The notes beneath the pieces were generated by a model that saw nothing but the letters and a program-made list of their open reading frames with translations, did not search any database and had not been told where the DNA came from. 64,000 nt of DNA from an uncultured Sphingomonadaceae bacterium (GTDB lineage: Bacteria; Pseudomonadota; Alphaproteobacteria; Sphingomonadales; Sphingomonadaceae). The translations under genes and the position numbers were made by a program. Positions 53,825 to 63,479 of this stretch are shown piece by piece (the first letter of the stretch is position 1; each line of letters opens with the position of its first letter). Where the stretch lies: positions 558,001 to 622,000 of the forward strand of contig CANLSQ010000001.1 in NCBI GenBank assembly GCA_947493955.1. The letters are read 5' to 3'.

Positions 53825-54358
53825 ATGCAGTTTTCTCAATTTCTCGAAACATACGGAAAACCGGTTCAGGCAGAAGCGGAAGAGCATCTATTCCGGCAAG
53901 GAGAAGATCATGGCTCGCTTTACGCCGTGCGGAAGGGGTTGTTAAAAGCCTATTATCTGTCGGGGGAGGGCAAGGAGCATATAAAATCCTTCATTCAGCC
54001 CGGAGATTTTATCGGCAGTCTGACCGCTAGCTATGCCGGGCAGAGCTCATCCTTCAGTTTGGTCTGCCTGCAGCCGGCTGAGTTGATCCGTTTGGATTTC
54101 AATCAAATCTATGCTGCAAGCCGGGACAATGCCAATATTGCCGGGGTGATGGTGGATTTCCTACTCGCTTTTGCGATGAAAAAGGAACGGCGGGAATATG
54201 AATTTCTGTGCCTGTCGGCTGAAGACCGCTATCGGGAGTTGCTGAAAACCACTCCGCATATCATGGATATGGTCACACAAAATGAAATTGCGCTCTATTT
54301 GGGTGTGACTCCGGTTGGACTGAGCCGGATCAAAAAGCGGGTGACCGATGCAAGTTGA
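53825..54358 (+). CDS. Crp/Fnr-family transcriptional regulator, short form
   Basis: A 177-residue regulator with a cyclic-nucleotide-binding-type beta-roll (about residues 15-105, with LFRQGEDHGSLYAVRKGLLK and GDFIGS) and a dimerisation helix. A C-terminal HTH follows, with TQNEIALYLGVTPVGLSRIKKR. It is shorter than the 210-230 residues usual in the family, but no part looks lost. There are no cysteines of the Fnr iron-sulfur kind, and the cAMP-contact arginine-serine is not apparent, so its effector is unknown. The ATG at 53825 has no Shine-Dalgarno; a palindrome occupies the site. Its stop abuts the convergent OYE gene. Confidence 0.88.
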   Translation: MQFSQFLETYGKPVQAEAEEHLFRQGEDHGSLYAVRKGLLKAYYLSGEGKEHIKSFIQPGDFIGSLTASYAGQSSSFSLVCLQPAELIRLDFNQIYAASRDNANIAGVMVDFLLAFAMKKERREYEFLCLSAEDRYRELLKTTPHIMDMVTQNEIALYLGVTPVGLSRIKKRVTDAS

Positions 54359-55645
54359 TCAGCTCCGAGCTGCCATAATCTGCTTGTTACGAGCTTCCAC
54401 CGCACGAAAACCTTTGAAGACACTGAGCCCGGGATCGGTTTTTCCACTTTTGCCGATGTTGAACAGCTGCTCATAAAACCAATAAATGGTTGCGAACCCA
54501 TCGATGGCCTTGACCATTTGAAAACGCTTGAGAAAACCGAGCCAATCGGGAATGAGTCGCAAGGTGTTTTCATAGCGTGGCAACTCGTTCAGCCCCGAAA
54601 GTAATTGTTTTGGCGCATCGGTTACGACGCACATCGGTCTGCCGAGACCGATCAGGTCAGCAGCTCCGCCAGACAAGGCTTGTTCCATAGCAGCACGGGT
54701 ACGAAAACCGCCGGTAACCATGAGAGGAACTTTGACGGAAGCCTGCATGGCTTTGGCAAAATCTACAAAATATGCCTCGCGAGCCTGTGTGGACGGTGCG
54801 ACATTCTGTTCCTCTTTTTCTTCCAGACCGTCTGCGCCCATCAATGCCGGCTGTTCATAGGTGCCGCCCGAAATCTCGATCAGATCAACGCTTGCCGCTT
54901 CAAGCCATTGGACGACTTGCAAGCTATCCTCGAAAGCAAAGCCGCCTTTTTGGAAATCCGCGCTGTTGAGTTTTACGGAGATCGGGAAATCTGGCCCAAC
55001 AGCAGCTCGAACCTTCGCAACCGTGGACAGTAAGAAGCGTGCCCGGTTTTCGAGACTGCCGCCATAGTCATCGGTGCGTTGATTTGCACGCGGGCTAAGG
55101 AAACTGCTCAGTAAATAGCCATGGGCCGAGTGAATCTGTGCACCGGTAAAACCGGCATCCTGGCAAGTTTTGGCAGCGAGTGCAAAACGGTCCACCAAGT
55201 CCTCAATCTCTGGCACCGTTAATGCGACCGGTTCGCCGAACTGGCCACCCGGCAGACCGAGTCTTACCGCAGACGGTGCTTTAGGGTGTTTGTTGACATT
55301 GCTCTGGGTCTGTCGTCCGGCATGGCTGATCTGGGCCCAGAAATGATTGCCATTGCGTGTGGCAACGTCCGCCCAGCTTTTCAGCGCAGCCATCATTGCC
55401 TCATCAGCAGGCTTATCGATTACGACATTGCCGGGGCGCTCCAGGTGATCCCGGTCAATCTGGATATTTCCGCTCAGCAGCATGCCGGCGCCGCCGTCAG
55501 ACCAGATGCCGTAAAGTCGCTCCAGTTCCGGGGTTGGAACACCGTCAGGAGTGGCCATTCCTTCGGTCATGGCACCCTTGCCGATACGATTGGGCAGGAC
55601 GGCACCGCAAGGCAGTGTGAGCGGATCGGCGAGAGTGATGGTCAT
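54359..55645 (-). CDS. NADH:flavin oxidoreductase (Old Yellow Enzyme family)
   Basis: FMN-dependent ene-reductase of 428 residues from the chosen start (MTITLADPL). Visible are the FMN-barrel start LPNRIGKGAMTEGMA, the active-site region HSAHGYLLSSFLSPRANQRTDDYGG, a RPMCV-type C-terminal phosphate site and a long C-terminal helical tail. The frame is open upstream to 55717, but that part lacks family similarity. It likely reduces activated C=C bonds in xenobiotics or lipid-derived enals. Single gene, convergent with the regulator without a base between their stops. Confidence 0.93.
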   Translation of the reverse strand: MTITLADPLTLPCGAVLPNRIGKGAMTEGMATPDGVPTPELERLYGIWSDGGAGMLLSGNIQIDRDHLERPGNVVIDKPADEAMMAALKSWADVATRNGNHFWAQISHAGRQTQSNVNKHPKAPSAVRLGLPGGQFGEPVALTVPEIEDLVDRFALAAKTCQDAGFTGAQIHSAHGYLLSSFLSPRANQRTDDYGGSLENRARFLLSTVAKVRAAVGPDFPISVKLNSADFQKGGFAFEDSLQVVQWLEAASVDLIEISGGTYEQPALMGADGLEEKEEQNVAPSTQAREAYFVDFAKAMQASVKVPLMVTGGFRTRAAMEQALSGGAADLIGLGRPMCVVTDAPKQLLSGLNELPRYENTLRLIPDWLGFLKRFQMVKAIDGFATIYWFYEQLFNIGKSGKTDPGLSVFKGFRAVEARNKQIMAARS

Positions 55646-55852
55646 GGTTGAAGTCCCGATAATTACATTGCGAATAGAAACTGATTCTGTCTTAACACGC
55701 AATTTTTGGCAAGCCATAAGTCATGTTAATGATATTTTAAGCCTGAAATCCGCCGATTTGGCTTTTGGAAAAAACCAGTTATAGTAGAAAATACGTCAGA
55801 TCGGAGGGGTACACCCGGCGGCGTGGAGAGAGTCTGTTGAAGGGGAATGAAA

Positions 55853-56248
55853 ATGGTTGCAGCAGCATCCCGGAAATCAGTCACAAAACATCGGTCCAGT
55901 CGTGACGTGCAGTCCACGCGATCGTTGCGCTGGGACAAGAAAATGAGCAATAACTGCGCGGGCGCTTTGCTCGTCTATACGATGATGCAAATATTCTTCG
56001 TGCTCAGTTTCATTGAAACCAAGGGCATGTCTATTGCACCTTATTTTGGCCTCGTACTGCTCGTGGCAATCATCATTCCGTTTTGCCGCAAATATGAAAA
56101 GCGCTGGGAAACGATTGCAGATAGTGGCCTGACCGAACAAAGTGTCGCTGCCCGTTTCCGCAAGGACCAGATTGTTTTGTGGACATTGGCGCTCGGACTG
56201 CCGTTTGTTTTTATCGCTATCATCAAGGCGGTTGGCGCAGTCATCTAA
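55853..56248 (+). CDS. Small membrane protein, unrecognised
   Basis: A 131-residue protein with a long basic N-terminal tail (about 35 residues) and three predicted hydrophobic segments (about 36-55, 62-78 and 107-128). No family is recognised. The ATG at 55853 has AGGGGA six bases upstream; the ATG at 55847 lies directly against that site. It is followed 70 bases later by pmbA and divergent from the OYE gene. Confidence 0.7.
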   Translation: MVAAASRKSVTKHRSSRDVQSTRSLRWDKKMSNNCAGALLVYTMMQIFFVLSFIETKGMSIAPYFGLVLLVAIIIPFCRKYEKRWETIADSGLTEQSVAARFRKDQIVLWTLALGLPFVFIAIIKAVGAVI

Positions 56249-56318
56249 CCTCAATTTATGATCGCCAAAGACTGATCGCAGCGTTGACCTCGCCGTTTCG
56301 CATACCTATGTCCTGCCC

Positions 56319-57665
56319 ATGCTAGAACCTCAAGAAGCGCAGGACCGCGCCGACGCCCTTATCTCACAAGCCAAAAAAGCCGGTGCTGATGCTGCAGACG
56401 CGATTTACGTCTGTGATGCTTCGACACAGGTATCGATGCGCCTTGGCAATCTCGAAGATGTCGAACGGTCTGAAGGTGAAGAAATCGGCTTGCGCGTTTT
56501 TGCCGGTAAACGCTCGGCAACTGTATCATCGTCCAATATGGATCCGGAAATCTTGTCGGCTTTGGTTGGTCGGGCGATGGATATGGCGCGTGAGGCGCCA
56601 GAAGATCAATATGCTGGCTTGGCACCAGAAGACTTGATCCTAAAATCCGACCCTCACCCGATTGATGGCGATGACGGAGTTGACCCCGATCCCGCCGCGC
56701 TGCGTGAGATGGCTCTCAAGGCCGAAGACGCAGCACGGGCGGTGGAAGGTGTCACCAACAGTGAAGGTGGTGGTGCCAGCGCTGGCCGCTCGATTGTTGC
56801 CTTGGCCACGAGTCACGGTTTCTCGGGCGCTTATTCAACCAGCGGCTATAGCTGTCATGCCAGCGTCATTGCCGGTGAAGGCGATGGTATGGAACGCGAC
56901 TATGCTTATGACAGCACCCGCCATTTTGAAGATCTTGATACGCCGGAAGCAATTGGCAAGGAGGCCGGTGAACGCGCGGTATCGCGACTGAACCCGGTCG
57001 ATTTTGAATCAGGCGCAATGCCGGTGATATTTGATCCACGGATCAGCAACTCGCTGCTTGGCCATTTTGTTGGCGCCATTGCTGGCAGTAGCATTGCTCG
57101 CAAAACCAGTTTTCTGCTGGAAGCGCTCGATACGCAGGTATTTGACAGTGCAATCAACATTATTGATTGCCCGCACCGCAAGCGGGGCCTGCGCTCCAAG
57201 GCGTTTGATGGCGAAGGGCTGCCTACCGCGAAAACAAAGCTGATCGATAATGGTCGTCTGACGCAGTGGATCATGGAAAGCGCGTCGGCACGGCAATTGG
57301 GCTTGCAGCCTACCGGCCATGCTTCGCGCGGGGTTGGTGGTGCGCCGGGCGTCAGTGTGACCAATCTTCACATGAACGCCGGATCAGTCAGTAAAGCAGA
57401 ACTGATTAAAGACATTAAGCACGGTGTCTATGTCACTGAATTGATTGGCCAAGGTGTGAATCCGGTCACCGGTGACTACAGCCGTGGTGCAGGCGGTTTC
57501 CTGATCAGCGATGGAGAAATCGGAGCGCCGGTTTCGGAAATTACGATCGCGGGCAATCTCAAAGATATGTTTAGCAGCCTTATCCCGGCGGATGACCTTG
57601 AATATCGCTATGCGGTCAATGCGCCGACCTTGCGCACCGATAGCATGACGGTGGCGGGTGGATAA
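56319..57665 (+). CDS. pmbA: Metalloprotease-related protein PmbA (TldD/PmbA family)
   Basis: A 448-residue cytosolic protein of the TldD/PmbA family. PmbA pairs with TldD to form a protease used in toxin-antitoxin turnover and peptide maturation; the zinc site lies in TldD, not here. Seen are the N-terminal DVERSEGEEIGLRVFAG, the central LLGHFVGAIAGSSIARKTSF, and the C-terminal GVNPVTGDYSRGAGGFLI. Length and start (MLEPQEAQ) agree with the family. The partner tldD is not in the window. Confidence 0.93.
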   Translation: MLEPQEAQDRADALISQAKKAGADAADAIYVCDASTQVSMRLGNLEDVERSEGEEIGLRVFAGKRSATVSSSNMDPEILSALVGRAMDMAREAPEDQYAGLAPEDLILKSDPHPIDGDDGVDPDPAALREMALKAEDAARAVEGVTNSEGGGASAGRSIVALATSHGFSGAYSTSGYSCHASVIAGEGDGMERDYAYDSTRHFEDLDTPEAIGKEAGERAVSRLNPVDFESGAMPVIFDPRISNSLLGHFVGAIAGSSIARKTSFLLEALDTQVFDSAINIIDCPHRKRGLRSKAFDGEGLPTAKTKLIDNGRLTQWIMESASARQLGLQPTGHASRGVGGAPGVSVTNLHMNAGSVSKAELIKDIKHGVYVTELIGQGVNPVTGDYSRGAGGFLISDGEIGAPVSEITIAGNLKDMFSSLIPADDLEYRYAVNAPTLRTDSMTVAGG

Positions 57666-57776
57666 GGAAGCCGGGCAAAGCTAAATCGTTAGTGGTGCCG
57701 GTGCCGAACCGGGCCTATCAGACAGAAATATTACCGTTCCAAGTCTTTTGGAGCAGGTTGAGGTTAATGGAGTTGT

Positions 57777-58565
57777 TTGAGGTTGGTCGATTTTGACGAA
57801 ATTATTGCGATAGCGCGGGAAGCGGGCGATTTAGCCATGCGGCAATGGCAGGCGGGTAAAAGCGCTGACAAGACATGGGAAAAATCGCCTGGGCAGATTG
57901 TTAGCGAAGCCGATATAGCGGTAGATCGTTTTCTTCGCGAACGATTGGAGGCCCAGCTGCCGGAAGCTGGTTGGCTGTCGGAAGAAACCGCGGAGGACCA
58001 GTCCCTGTCGGGCCGCGATATGGCATGGGTGGTTGATCCAATCGATGGCACCAAGGATTTCGTGAAGGGTAAGCCTGGCTGGTGCGTATCAGTCGCGCTG
58101 GTCCAAAATGGTGCGCCAATATTCGGCGTACTCAACGCGCCGGCGATGGACGAGATTTGGACTGCGAAAGCCGGCAGCCATACCGAGGTGAATGGCAAAC
58201 TGCTCAAAGCTAGCCAGTGCAGCAATTATATTGGCGCACGTTTGCCGGTCGAAGAGCTACCGGATCATATTGATCTGACGCCTGTCTTTAAACCCAACAG
58301 CATTGCGCTGCGTCTCGCAATGGTGGCCGATGATCGTGCTGATCTGGTCGTTTCGACACGCTGGGGCAGCGAATGGGATATTGCCGCCGCCCATGTCATT
58401 GCGGAAGAAGCTGGGGCAATTGTCACCGACGCGCATGGCAAAGAGCTGCGCTATAACGGCACGCACGGACAGGCTTTTGGCGTTCTGTGTACTTCACAAG
58501 GTATTCATGATGCGGCCGTTGCTCGCGTAGCTAAATTTCTCTCGGAGAATGAAGGTCAGAGTTAA
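57777..58565 (+). CDS. cysQ: 3'(2'),5'-bisphosphate nucleotidase (CysQ/IMPase family)
   Basis: A magnesium-dependent phosphatase of 262 residues that removes 3'-phosphate from PAP/PAPS. It has the family motifs SEADIAVDR, WLSEET, DPIDGTKDFV (metal site) and WDIAAAHVI. The only plausible start is TTG 57777, with GGAG four bases upstream; no in-frame ATG lies nearby. The stop codon overlaps that of convergent crtB in a shared TTAA. An inositol-phosphatase role is also possible but less likely. Confidence 0.9.
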   Translation: MRLVDFDEIIAIAREAGDLAMRQWQAGKSADKTWEKSPGQIVSEADIAVDRFLRERLEAQLPEAGWLSEETAEDQSLSGRDMAWVVDPIDGTKDFVKGKPGWCVSVALVQNGAPIFGVLNAPAMDEIWTAKAGSHTEVNGKLLKASQCSNYIGARLPVEELPDHIDLTPVFKPNSIALRLAMVADDRADLVVSTRWGSEWDIAAAHVIAEEAGAIVTDAHGKELRYNGTHGQAFGVLCTSQGIHDAAVARVAKFLSENEGQS

Positions 58566-59491
58566 GCTGACCTTCGCGGCCGCGTCCAGAGCTGGCCGCG
58601 AGCTATCCCTTTTGGTTTAAACAGCGCCTGACCGAATGCTTTTGCAACCCACATGGTCTTTGCGCTCTTGCTGGTCACAATCCGCATATTGAGTGAACCG
58701 CCTTCGCTGCGCCTGACCGCGCGAGCGATATCGCCGTAAATTCCTGCGGCCGCCAAGACAGCCCAGCGTGACCGGAAAGGCAAGCGCGCTGCACCGATCC
58801 GGGCAGAAGCCTCATAGCGTTCCGACAGATCACATAGCCGCCTGATCAGCTGAACCAAAGCATCCTGGCATGTGGGGTTCATTAAATCATCGGGATCAAT
58901 CCGCATTTCGGATAGCCAGTCTTTCGGCAAGTAGCAGCGCCCGGCTGCGGCATCCTCCGCAATATCACGGGCGATATTGGATAGCTGAAAGGCCAGCCCC
59001 AGATCACAGGCACGGTCGAGTGTTTCCTCGTCGCGCGGGGAGATTCCCATAACAACCGCCATCATGCAGCCGACCGCGCCGGCAACATGATAGCAATATT
59101 GATAGAGATCATTTTCGCTTTGCGGCCGCCATGATTTGGCATCAAGCGCAAAGCCGTCAATAACGTCATTGGCCAGCTCATTGGGTAGGCGGCATTCCTG
59201 CGCCACGACGCCCATCGCATCAAAGGCAGGTTTGCCGGTTTGTTCACCACCCATTGCGCGGCGGGTCAACATGCGCATGACCGCAATGGTTTTCTCTGAT
59301 GCCGGAGTTGCCGACATGCCATGGCCATGGTCCTGACCATCGGCCAGATCATCGCATTCGCGGCACCAGGCATAGAGCATCCACACCCGCTCCCGGGTTT
59401 GTGTGGCAAACAGCTTGGATGCGAGCGCGAAGGATTTGGACCCGCGATCGATACTGGCTTTGGCATGAAGGACGAGGTTGGCGCGATTCAT
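58562..59491 (-). CDS. crtB: Phytoene synthase
   Basis: Joins two geranylgeranyl diphosphate molecules to phytoene, the first committed step of carotenoid synthesis. The 309-residue protein shows both aspartate motifs: ECDDLADGQD (about residues 45-55) and NIARDIAED (about 165-175), plus the helical FQLSNIA region. It is the last gene of the crtY-crtI-crtB operon, and its ATG overlaps the crtI stop by one base (TGATG), so the two are coupled. Confidence 0.95.
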   Translation of the reverse strand: MNRANLVLHAKASIDRGSKSFALASKLFATQTRERVWMLYAWCRECDDLADGQDHGHGMSATPASEKTIAVMRMLTRRAMGGEQTGKPAFDAMGVVAQECRLPNELANDVIDGFALDAKSWRPQSENDLYQYCYHVAGAVGCMMAVVMGISPRDEETLDRACDLGLAFQLSNIARDIAEDAAAGRCYLPKDWLSEMRIDPDDLMNPTCQDALVQLIRRLCDLSERYEASARIGAARLPFRSRWAVLAAAGIYGDIARAVRRSEGGSLNMRIVTSKSAKTMWVAKAFGQALFKPKGIARGQLWTRPRRSA

Positions 59492-61011
59492 CAGTCGTCT
59501 TGGAGAATATCCTCAAGCATCAACTCGGCGGTCGCCTTTGCGCTGCCGACGACGCCTGGAATACCGGCACCCGGATGTGTGCCTGCGCCAACAAAATAGA
59601 GGTTGTTGATCGCGTCATCCCGGTTATGCACCCGGAACCAGGCGCTTTGTGTCAGCAGCGGTTCGAGACTGAATGCACTGCCGAGATGTGCGTTGAGATC
59701 GGAGCCGAAATCCTGCGGTGTATAGTGAAAGCTGGTCACAATCCGGTCGTGAATATCGGGGATGAGGCGATGACCGATCTCGTCGAGAATGCGCTTCTCG
59801 TAAATCGGCCCCATTTTCTCCCAGTCAATCGGTAGCTTGCCCTGATGCGGCACCGGTGCCAGCACATAGAAGGTGCTATGTCCTTCTGGCGCCATTTCCG
59901 GATCAGTGACCGTAGGATGATGGAGATAAAGGGAGAAGTCGCTCGGCAAGACGCCGTTATCATAAATATCCTCTAGCAACCCTTTGTAGCGCGGGCCGAA
60001 CAGGATCATATGGTGCGGAATGCCGGGCCAGGTCCCTTTGAGACCGAAATGCACGACAAAGAGTGAAGGCGAATATTTCTTCTTGTTGAGCGAAGCCGTG
60101 ACTTTGTCGCTGCGATGCTTGTGGCTTAGCAGGTCGCGATAGCTGTGCATGACATCGGCATTGGATGCCACAGCATCAAATGTCTCGCTCCAGCCGGATT
60201 TACACGTGACGCCAGAGGCACGGTCGCCCATCGTATCAATGCCGGTGACCGGATCGGATAGTCGGATTGTGCCGCCAATTCGTTCAAAATGCTTCACCAT
60301 CGCTGCGACCAGCATATTGGTTCCGCCCTTGGCAAACCAAACGCCGCCAAGCCGCTCCAGCTTGTGGATCAGGCCGTATATCGCGCTGGTTTTCATTGGA
60401 TTTCCACCAACCAATAGCGATTGGAAGGAAAGAAATTCCCGCAGTTTTTCGTTTTGCACGAAGCCGGAAACCTTGGCGTAGACAGAGCGATAGGCTTCAA
60501 ATTTCATCAATGCAGGAGCCGCCTTGATCATCGATTTGAAATCAAGAAATGCCTTGGTGCCGAGTTTGACATAGCCCTCCTCATAGAGCCCGCCACTATA
60601 TTCGAGGAAGCGTTTATAGCCTTCGACATCATCCGGTTCGATCGCAGCGATATTGGCGTAAAGCTCTTCCGGGTCATTGACGTAATCGAAATTAGTCCCG
60701 TCCGGCCAGTTCAGCCGGTAAAATGGCGATACCGGCATCAGCTCAATATCCTTTGCCATATCATGACCGGTCAAGTCCCATAGCTGACTGAGGCAATCGG
60801 GATCGGTGATCACAGTTGGACCGCCGTCGAAGATAAATCCGTCCTTGTCCCAATAATAAGCCCGGCCACCCGGCTTGTCCCGACTTTCGAGAATGGTTGT
60901 CTGGATACCGGCTGACTGCAGGCGAATAGCGAGCGCCAGACCACCAAAGCCAGAACCGATAACGGCGGCCTTCTTAAACAATTCGGACTGGTTTTTGGTT
61001 ACGTCGTTCAT
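59491..61011 (-). CDS. crtI: Phytoene desaturase (lycopene-forming)
   Basis: FAD-dependent enzyme that desaturates phytoene to lycopene. The 506-residue protein has the N-terminal dinucleotide fold VIGSGFGGLALAIRLQSAGI, PGGRAYYW, and the C-terminal FAD tail YFVGAGTHPGAGIPGVV. Length and pattern match bacterial CrtI. It lies 12 bases downstream of the lycopene cyclase gene and overlaps crtB. Confidence 0.96.
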   Translation of the reverse strand: MNDVTKNQSELFKKAAVIGSGFGGLALAIRLQSAGIQTTILESRDKPGGRAYYWDKDGFIFDGGPTVITDPDCLSQLWDLTGHDMAKDIELMPVSPFYRLNWPDGTNFDYVNDPEELYANIAAIEPDDVEGYKRFLEYSGGLYEEGYVKLGTKAFLDFKSMIKAAPALMKFEAYRSVYAKVSGFVQNEKLREFLSFQSLLVGGNPMKTSAIYGLIHKLERLGGVWFAKGGTNMLVAAMVKHFERIGGTIRLSDPVTGIDTMGDRASGVTCKSGWSETFDAVASNADVMHSYRDLLSHKHRSDKVTASLNKKKYSPSLFVVHFGLKGTWPGIPHHMILFGPRYKGLLEDIYDNGVLPSDFSLYLHHPTVTDPEMAPEGHSTFYVLAPVPHQGKLPIDWEKMGPIYEKRILDEIGHRLIPDIHDRIVTSFHYTPQDFGSDLNAHLGSAFSLEPLLTQSAWFRVHNRDDAINNLYFVGAGTHPGAGIPGVVGSAKATAELMLEDILQDD

Positions 61012-61023
61012 GGCTTTTGGCGC

Positions 61024-62184
61024 TCATCTATATTTCATCATGATGGGGAGGGCTTTGGTGATCGGGACAGGTGGGCGACCAGAAAGCAACGCGGCCTGAT
61101 CCAGTCTGGTGGTCGTGCCAGCGTAGAAGCGCGCAATCAAATCCTCATTCTTCCCGTAGGTATGTTCCAGCGTTTTATAGCGTTTCTCGGGCTTACCCGC
61201 CTCGAACATCATTGCACAGAGCATATGATAGAATTTACAATCCTGCCAGTGTTTTGCCGCATATTCGCGCAGCATTATATCAAGGCTGTCCTGCGTCAAA
61301 TCGGGCAACGCAGCTACCATCATGGCGGTGCGAACAGCCATAGGCAGCGAATAGCTGGTCACTGGATGAACAAGTGCCGCCCGCGCGCCGGCACGGGCCT
61401 CGATACCGTCATGGGCCGCCCAGAAAGCATCGAAATCACCACCATAGAGTACTGGCAAACGCCCTGCTTCGTTGCGGCTAATGTTGGCAATGTCCCAGCC
61501 TTGCGTTTCGGCATAATCCGCGATCCGTCGATGGCTCGCTTCGATGTCCAGATCGCCGCCGTTGGAATAATAGGTATCCTCGACAAAAATCTCGGTTGAG
61601 CTGAAGGGCAGGGAATAGACGAAGCGGTAGCCATCAATCTGCTCGACGGTGGCGTCCTTAATGATTGGACGATCCAGTCCATGGGGTTTGGAAAGATGCA
61701 AAACCTGTCCTGCGAATTTCTGCCAGCCATATTGGAGCGCGGAAAAATCGCCGCCACCGCGGGCGTCCAATATCGTGTTGGCTGTCAGTTTTTTGCCGTC
61801 GGTCATGGCGATAGTATTTGTATCAATATTATCTATTTTAGAGCTAGTTATAAGGCTTTTCTTCAAAAGCTTCTTGCGAAGCACTCGATCAAAACTTTCC
61901 GACAATATCGACCGATAACCGGTATTCAGAGTGCGATCATATTTCGGGAAGCGCACGTCATAGCTATCCCATTGATAGGAAATCAGCGGCTCGATCAACC
62001 AGAGGTTCTCTGGTGCGATGTCGCTTTCAAAAAAGGACCAGACATGGTTGCCGCCCAAATGATCGTCAGCCTCGACCAGCGCCACTGATAGCTCCGGTCG
62101 CAACTTGCGCAGGGCTAGAGCAATCAGACCGCCAGCCAGTCCGCCGCCTGCTATTGCCAGATCAAAATCTTTTCCTGCTGCCAT
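61024..62184 (-). CDS. crtY: Lycopene beta-cyclase
   Basis: Cyclises the ends of lycopene to beta-carotene. The product (386 residues) begins with a dinucleotide-binding LAIAGGGLAGGLIAL, followed by LVEADDHLGGNHVWSFF and a conserved FVYSLPFSSTEIFVEDTYY region typical of CrtY. I prefer ATG 62184, just before the FAD fold; an in-frame ATG at 62235 would add 17 residues. Neither has a good ribosome site. First gene of crtY-crtI-crtB, divergent from the hydroxylase gene. Confidence 0.95.
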   Translation of the reverse strand: MAAGKDFDLAIAGGGLAGGLIALALRKLRPELSVALVEADDHLGGNHVWSFFESDIAPENLWLIEPLISYQWDSYDVRFPKYDRTLNTGYRSILSESFDRVLRKKLLKKSLITSSKIDNIDTNTIAMTDGKKLTANTILDARGGGDFSALQYGWQKFAGQVLHLSKPHGLDRPIIKDATVEQIDGYRFVYSLPFSSTEIFVEDTYYSNGGDLDIEASHRRIADYAETQGWDIANISRNEAGRLPVLYGGDFDAFWAAHDGIEARAGARAALVHPVTSYSLPMAVRTAMMVAALPDLTQDSLDIMLREYAAKHWQDCKFYHMLCAMMFEAGKPEKRYKTLEHTYGKNEDLIARFYAGTTTRLDQAALLSGRPPVPITKALPIMMKYR

Positions 62185-62294
62185 AAGAAGGCCGTAGCCG
62201 ATGGTGAGGGCGCAGGGAAGCCTGTCCCAAAGCATGTAAGAAAATAAACCGCTTTACCCTTGTCGGGCGCGCTTTTGCGGCATAGCGTCCGGAA

Positions 62295-63044
62295 ATGACT
62301 TACCTGCCTGCGATAATTATCTCGGCTGTAGCGATGACATTGATTGTCGGTGTGCGCTATCTGATCACCAGCGGCTTTTTCGCCTGGCTGACGCAGCGCG
62401 CCCGCCCTGGGCAATATGACAAGCTGAAGCCCCAGATGGCGCGTGAAATTCGCTGGTCGCTCTATTCCGCAGCGATCTACGGAATTCCGGCCGGTATTGT
62501 CGCATGGGGCTGGCAAAATGCGGGTTGGACACAAATTTACATGGATATCAGTCTGTATCCGCTTTGGTATCTGCCAGTTTCGCTTTTGGTCTATCTGTTT
62601 CTGCATGACACTTGGTTCTACTGGACTCACCGCCTGTTTCACCGGCGCGGCTGGTTTGAGCTCGCTCATGCGGTTCATCATGAAAGTCGGCCGCCAACTG
62701 CCTGGGCAGCAATGAGTTTTCACCCGATTGAAGCGATCAGCGGGGCGGTGGTTGTTCCACTGCTTGTGTTTATCATACCCGTTCATGTCGGAATTTTGGG
62801 ACTTGTCCTGCTCATCATGACAATCATGGGCGTAACCAATCACATGGGCTGGGAAATATTTCCGCGTTGGTTGGTTAACGGCCCGTTAGGAAAAGGGCTG
62901 ATAACAGCCAGTCATCATGAAAAACATCATAGTGCGTATAGGGGGAATTATGGGTTATATTTTCGGTTCTGGGATAAAGTCTGCGGTACTGATCTCGGGC
63001 TTGGGAGTTTTGGCAGCGCTGCCAGCCAGCGCAGTAGGGGCTAA
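62295..63044 (+). CDS. Fatty acid hydroxylase/sterol desaturase family protein, likely carotenoid ring hydroxylase
   Basis: Membrane di-iron enzyme of 249 residues with the histidine clusters HDTWFYWTHRLFH (about residues 100-112), HAVHH (about 121-125) and HHEKHH near 208-213, and three or four membrane segments. Its place beside crtY suggests hydroxylation of beta-ionone rings (zeaxanthin-type products). It is longer than typical CrtZ (about 160-180 residues), so it could instead be another ring hydroxylase such as a 2-hydroxylase. Its last 95 bases overlap the start of the DUF2141 gene in another frame; residues beyond GNYGLYFRFWDKVCGTD are probably dispensable. Confidence 0.8.
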   Translation: MTYLPAIIISAVAMTLIVGVRYLITSGFFAWLTQRARPGQYDKLKPQMAREIRWSLYSAAIYGIPAGIVAWGWQNAGWTQIYMDISLYPLWYLPVSLLVYLFLHDTWFYWTHRLFHRRGWFELAHAVHHESRPPTAWAAMSFHPIEAISGAVVVPLLVFIIPVHVGILGLVLLIMTIMGVTNHMGWEIFPRWLVNGPLGKGLITASHHEKHHSAYRGNYGLYFRFWDKVCGTDLGLGSFGSAASQRSRG

Positions 63045-63441
63045 TCAGGCTGTGGTTGCACCGGTCGTTGCAGCAACCATTGATATTGCCATTTCCAACC
63101 TGCGATCAGAAAAGGGTGACGTTCTGGTCTGTCTTAGCAGTAATCCCAAATATTTCCCCGACTGCCGTAAAGACAAGGAAGCTCGCAAAATTAAGGTGGC
63201 GGCGTCGGACGCTGGCTCAGTGCAGATTACCGATGTGAAGCCGGGCACTTATGCAGTGGCTTTGGTTCATGACGAAAATTCCAACGGAAAAATGGATTTG
63301 CGCCTATTCCTGCCGCGTGAGGGTTTTGGCTTTTCGCGCAATCCCAAAATCGGTATGGGGCCACCCAAATTTAAATCGGCCCAGTTCACAGTTGGTGCAG
63401 ACAATGTAAACCATGCCGTGAAAATGAAATATATTCTATGA
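62950..63441 (+). CDS. DUF2141 secreted protein
   Basis: A 163-residue protein with a cleavable signal peptide (about 1-31, ending LPASAVGA) and a DUF2141 beta domain: IDIAISNLRSEKGDVLVCL, PGTYAVALVHDENSNGKMD, and the GFGFSRNPKIGMGPPKF block. The function is unknown. The ATG at 62950 has AGGGGGA four bases upstream, within the hydroxylase gene, so translation begins in its 3' end. A longer in-frame start at 62917 is less likely. Confidence 0.88.
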   Translation: MGYIFGSGIKSAVLISGLGVLAALPASAVGANQAVVAPVVAATIDIAISNLRSEKGDVLVCLSSNPKYFPDCRKDKEARKIKVAASDAGSVQITDVKPGTYAVALVHDENSNGKMDLRLFLPREGFGFSRNPKIGMGPPKFKSAQFTVGADNVNHAVKMKYIL

Positions 63442-63479
63442 TATGATCCGAATTCGCCCCCAAGTTTTCAGGAAATAAA

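Noticed and set aside
62295-63044. Naming the carotenoid-linked hydroxylase crtZ
   Set aside because: It belongs to the sterol-desaturase superfamily and is longer than known CrtZ, so the exact ring position hydroxylated cannot be inferred.
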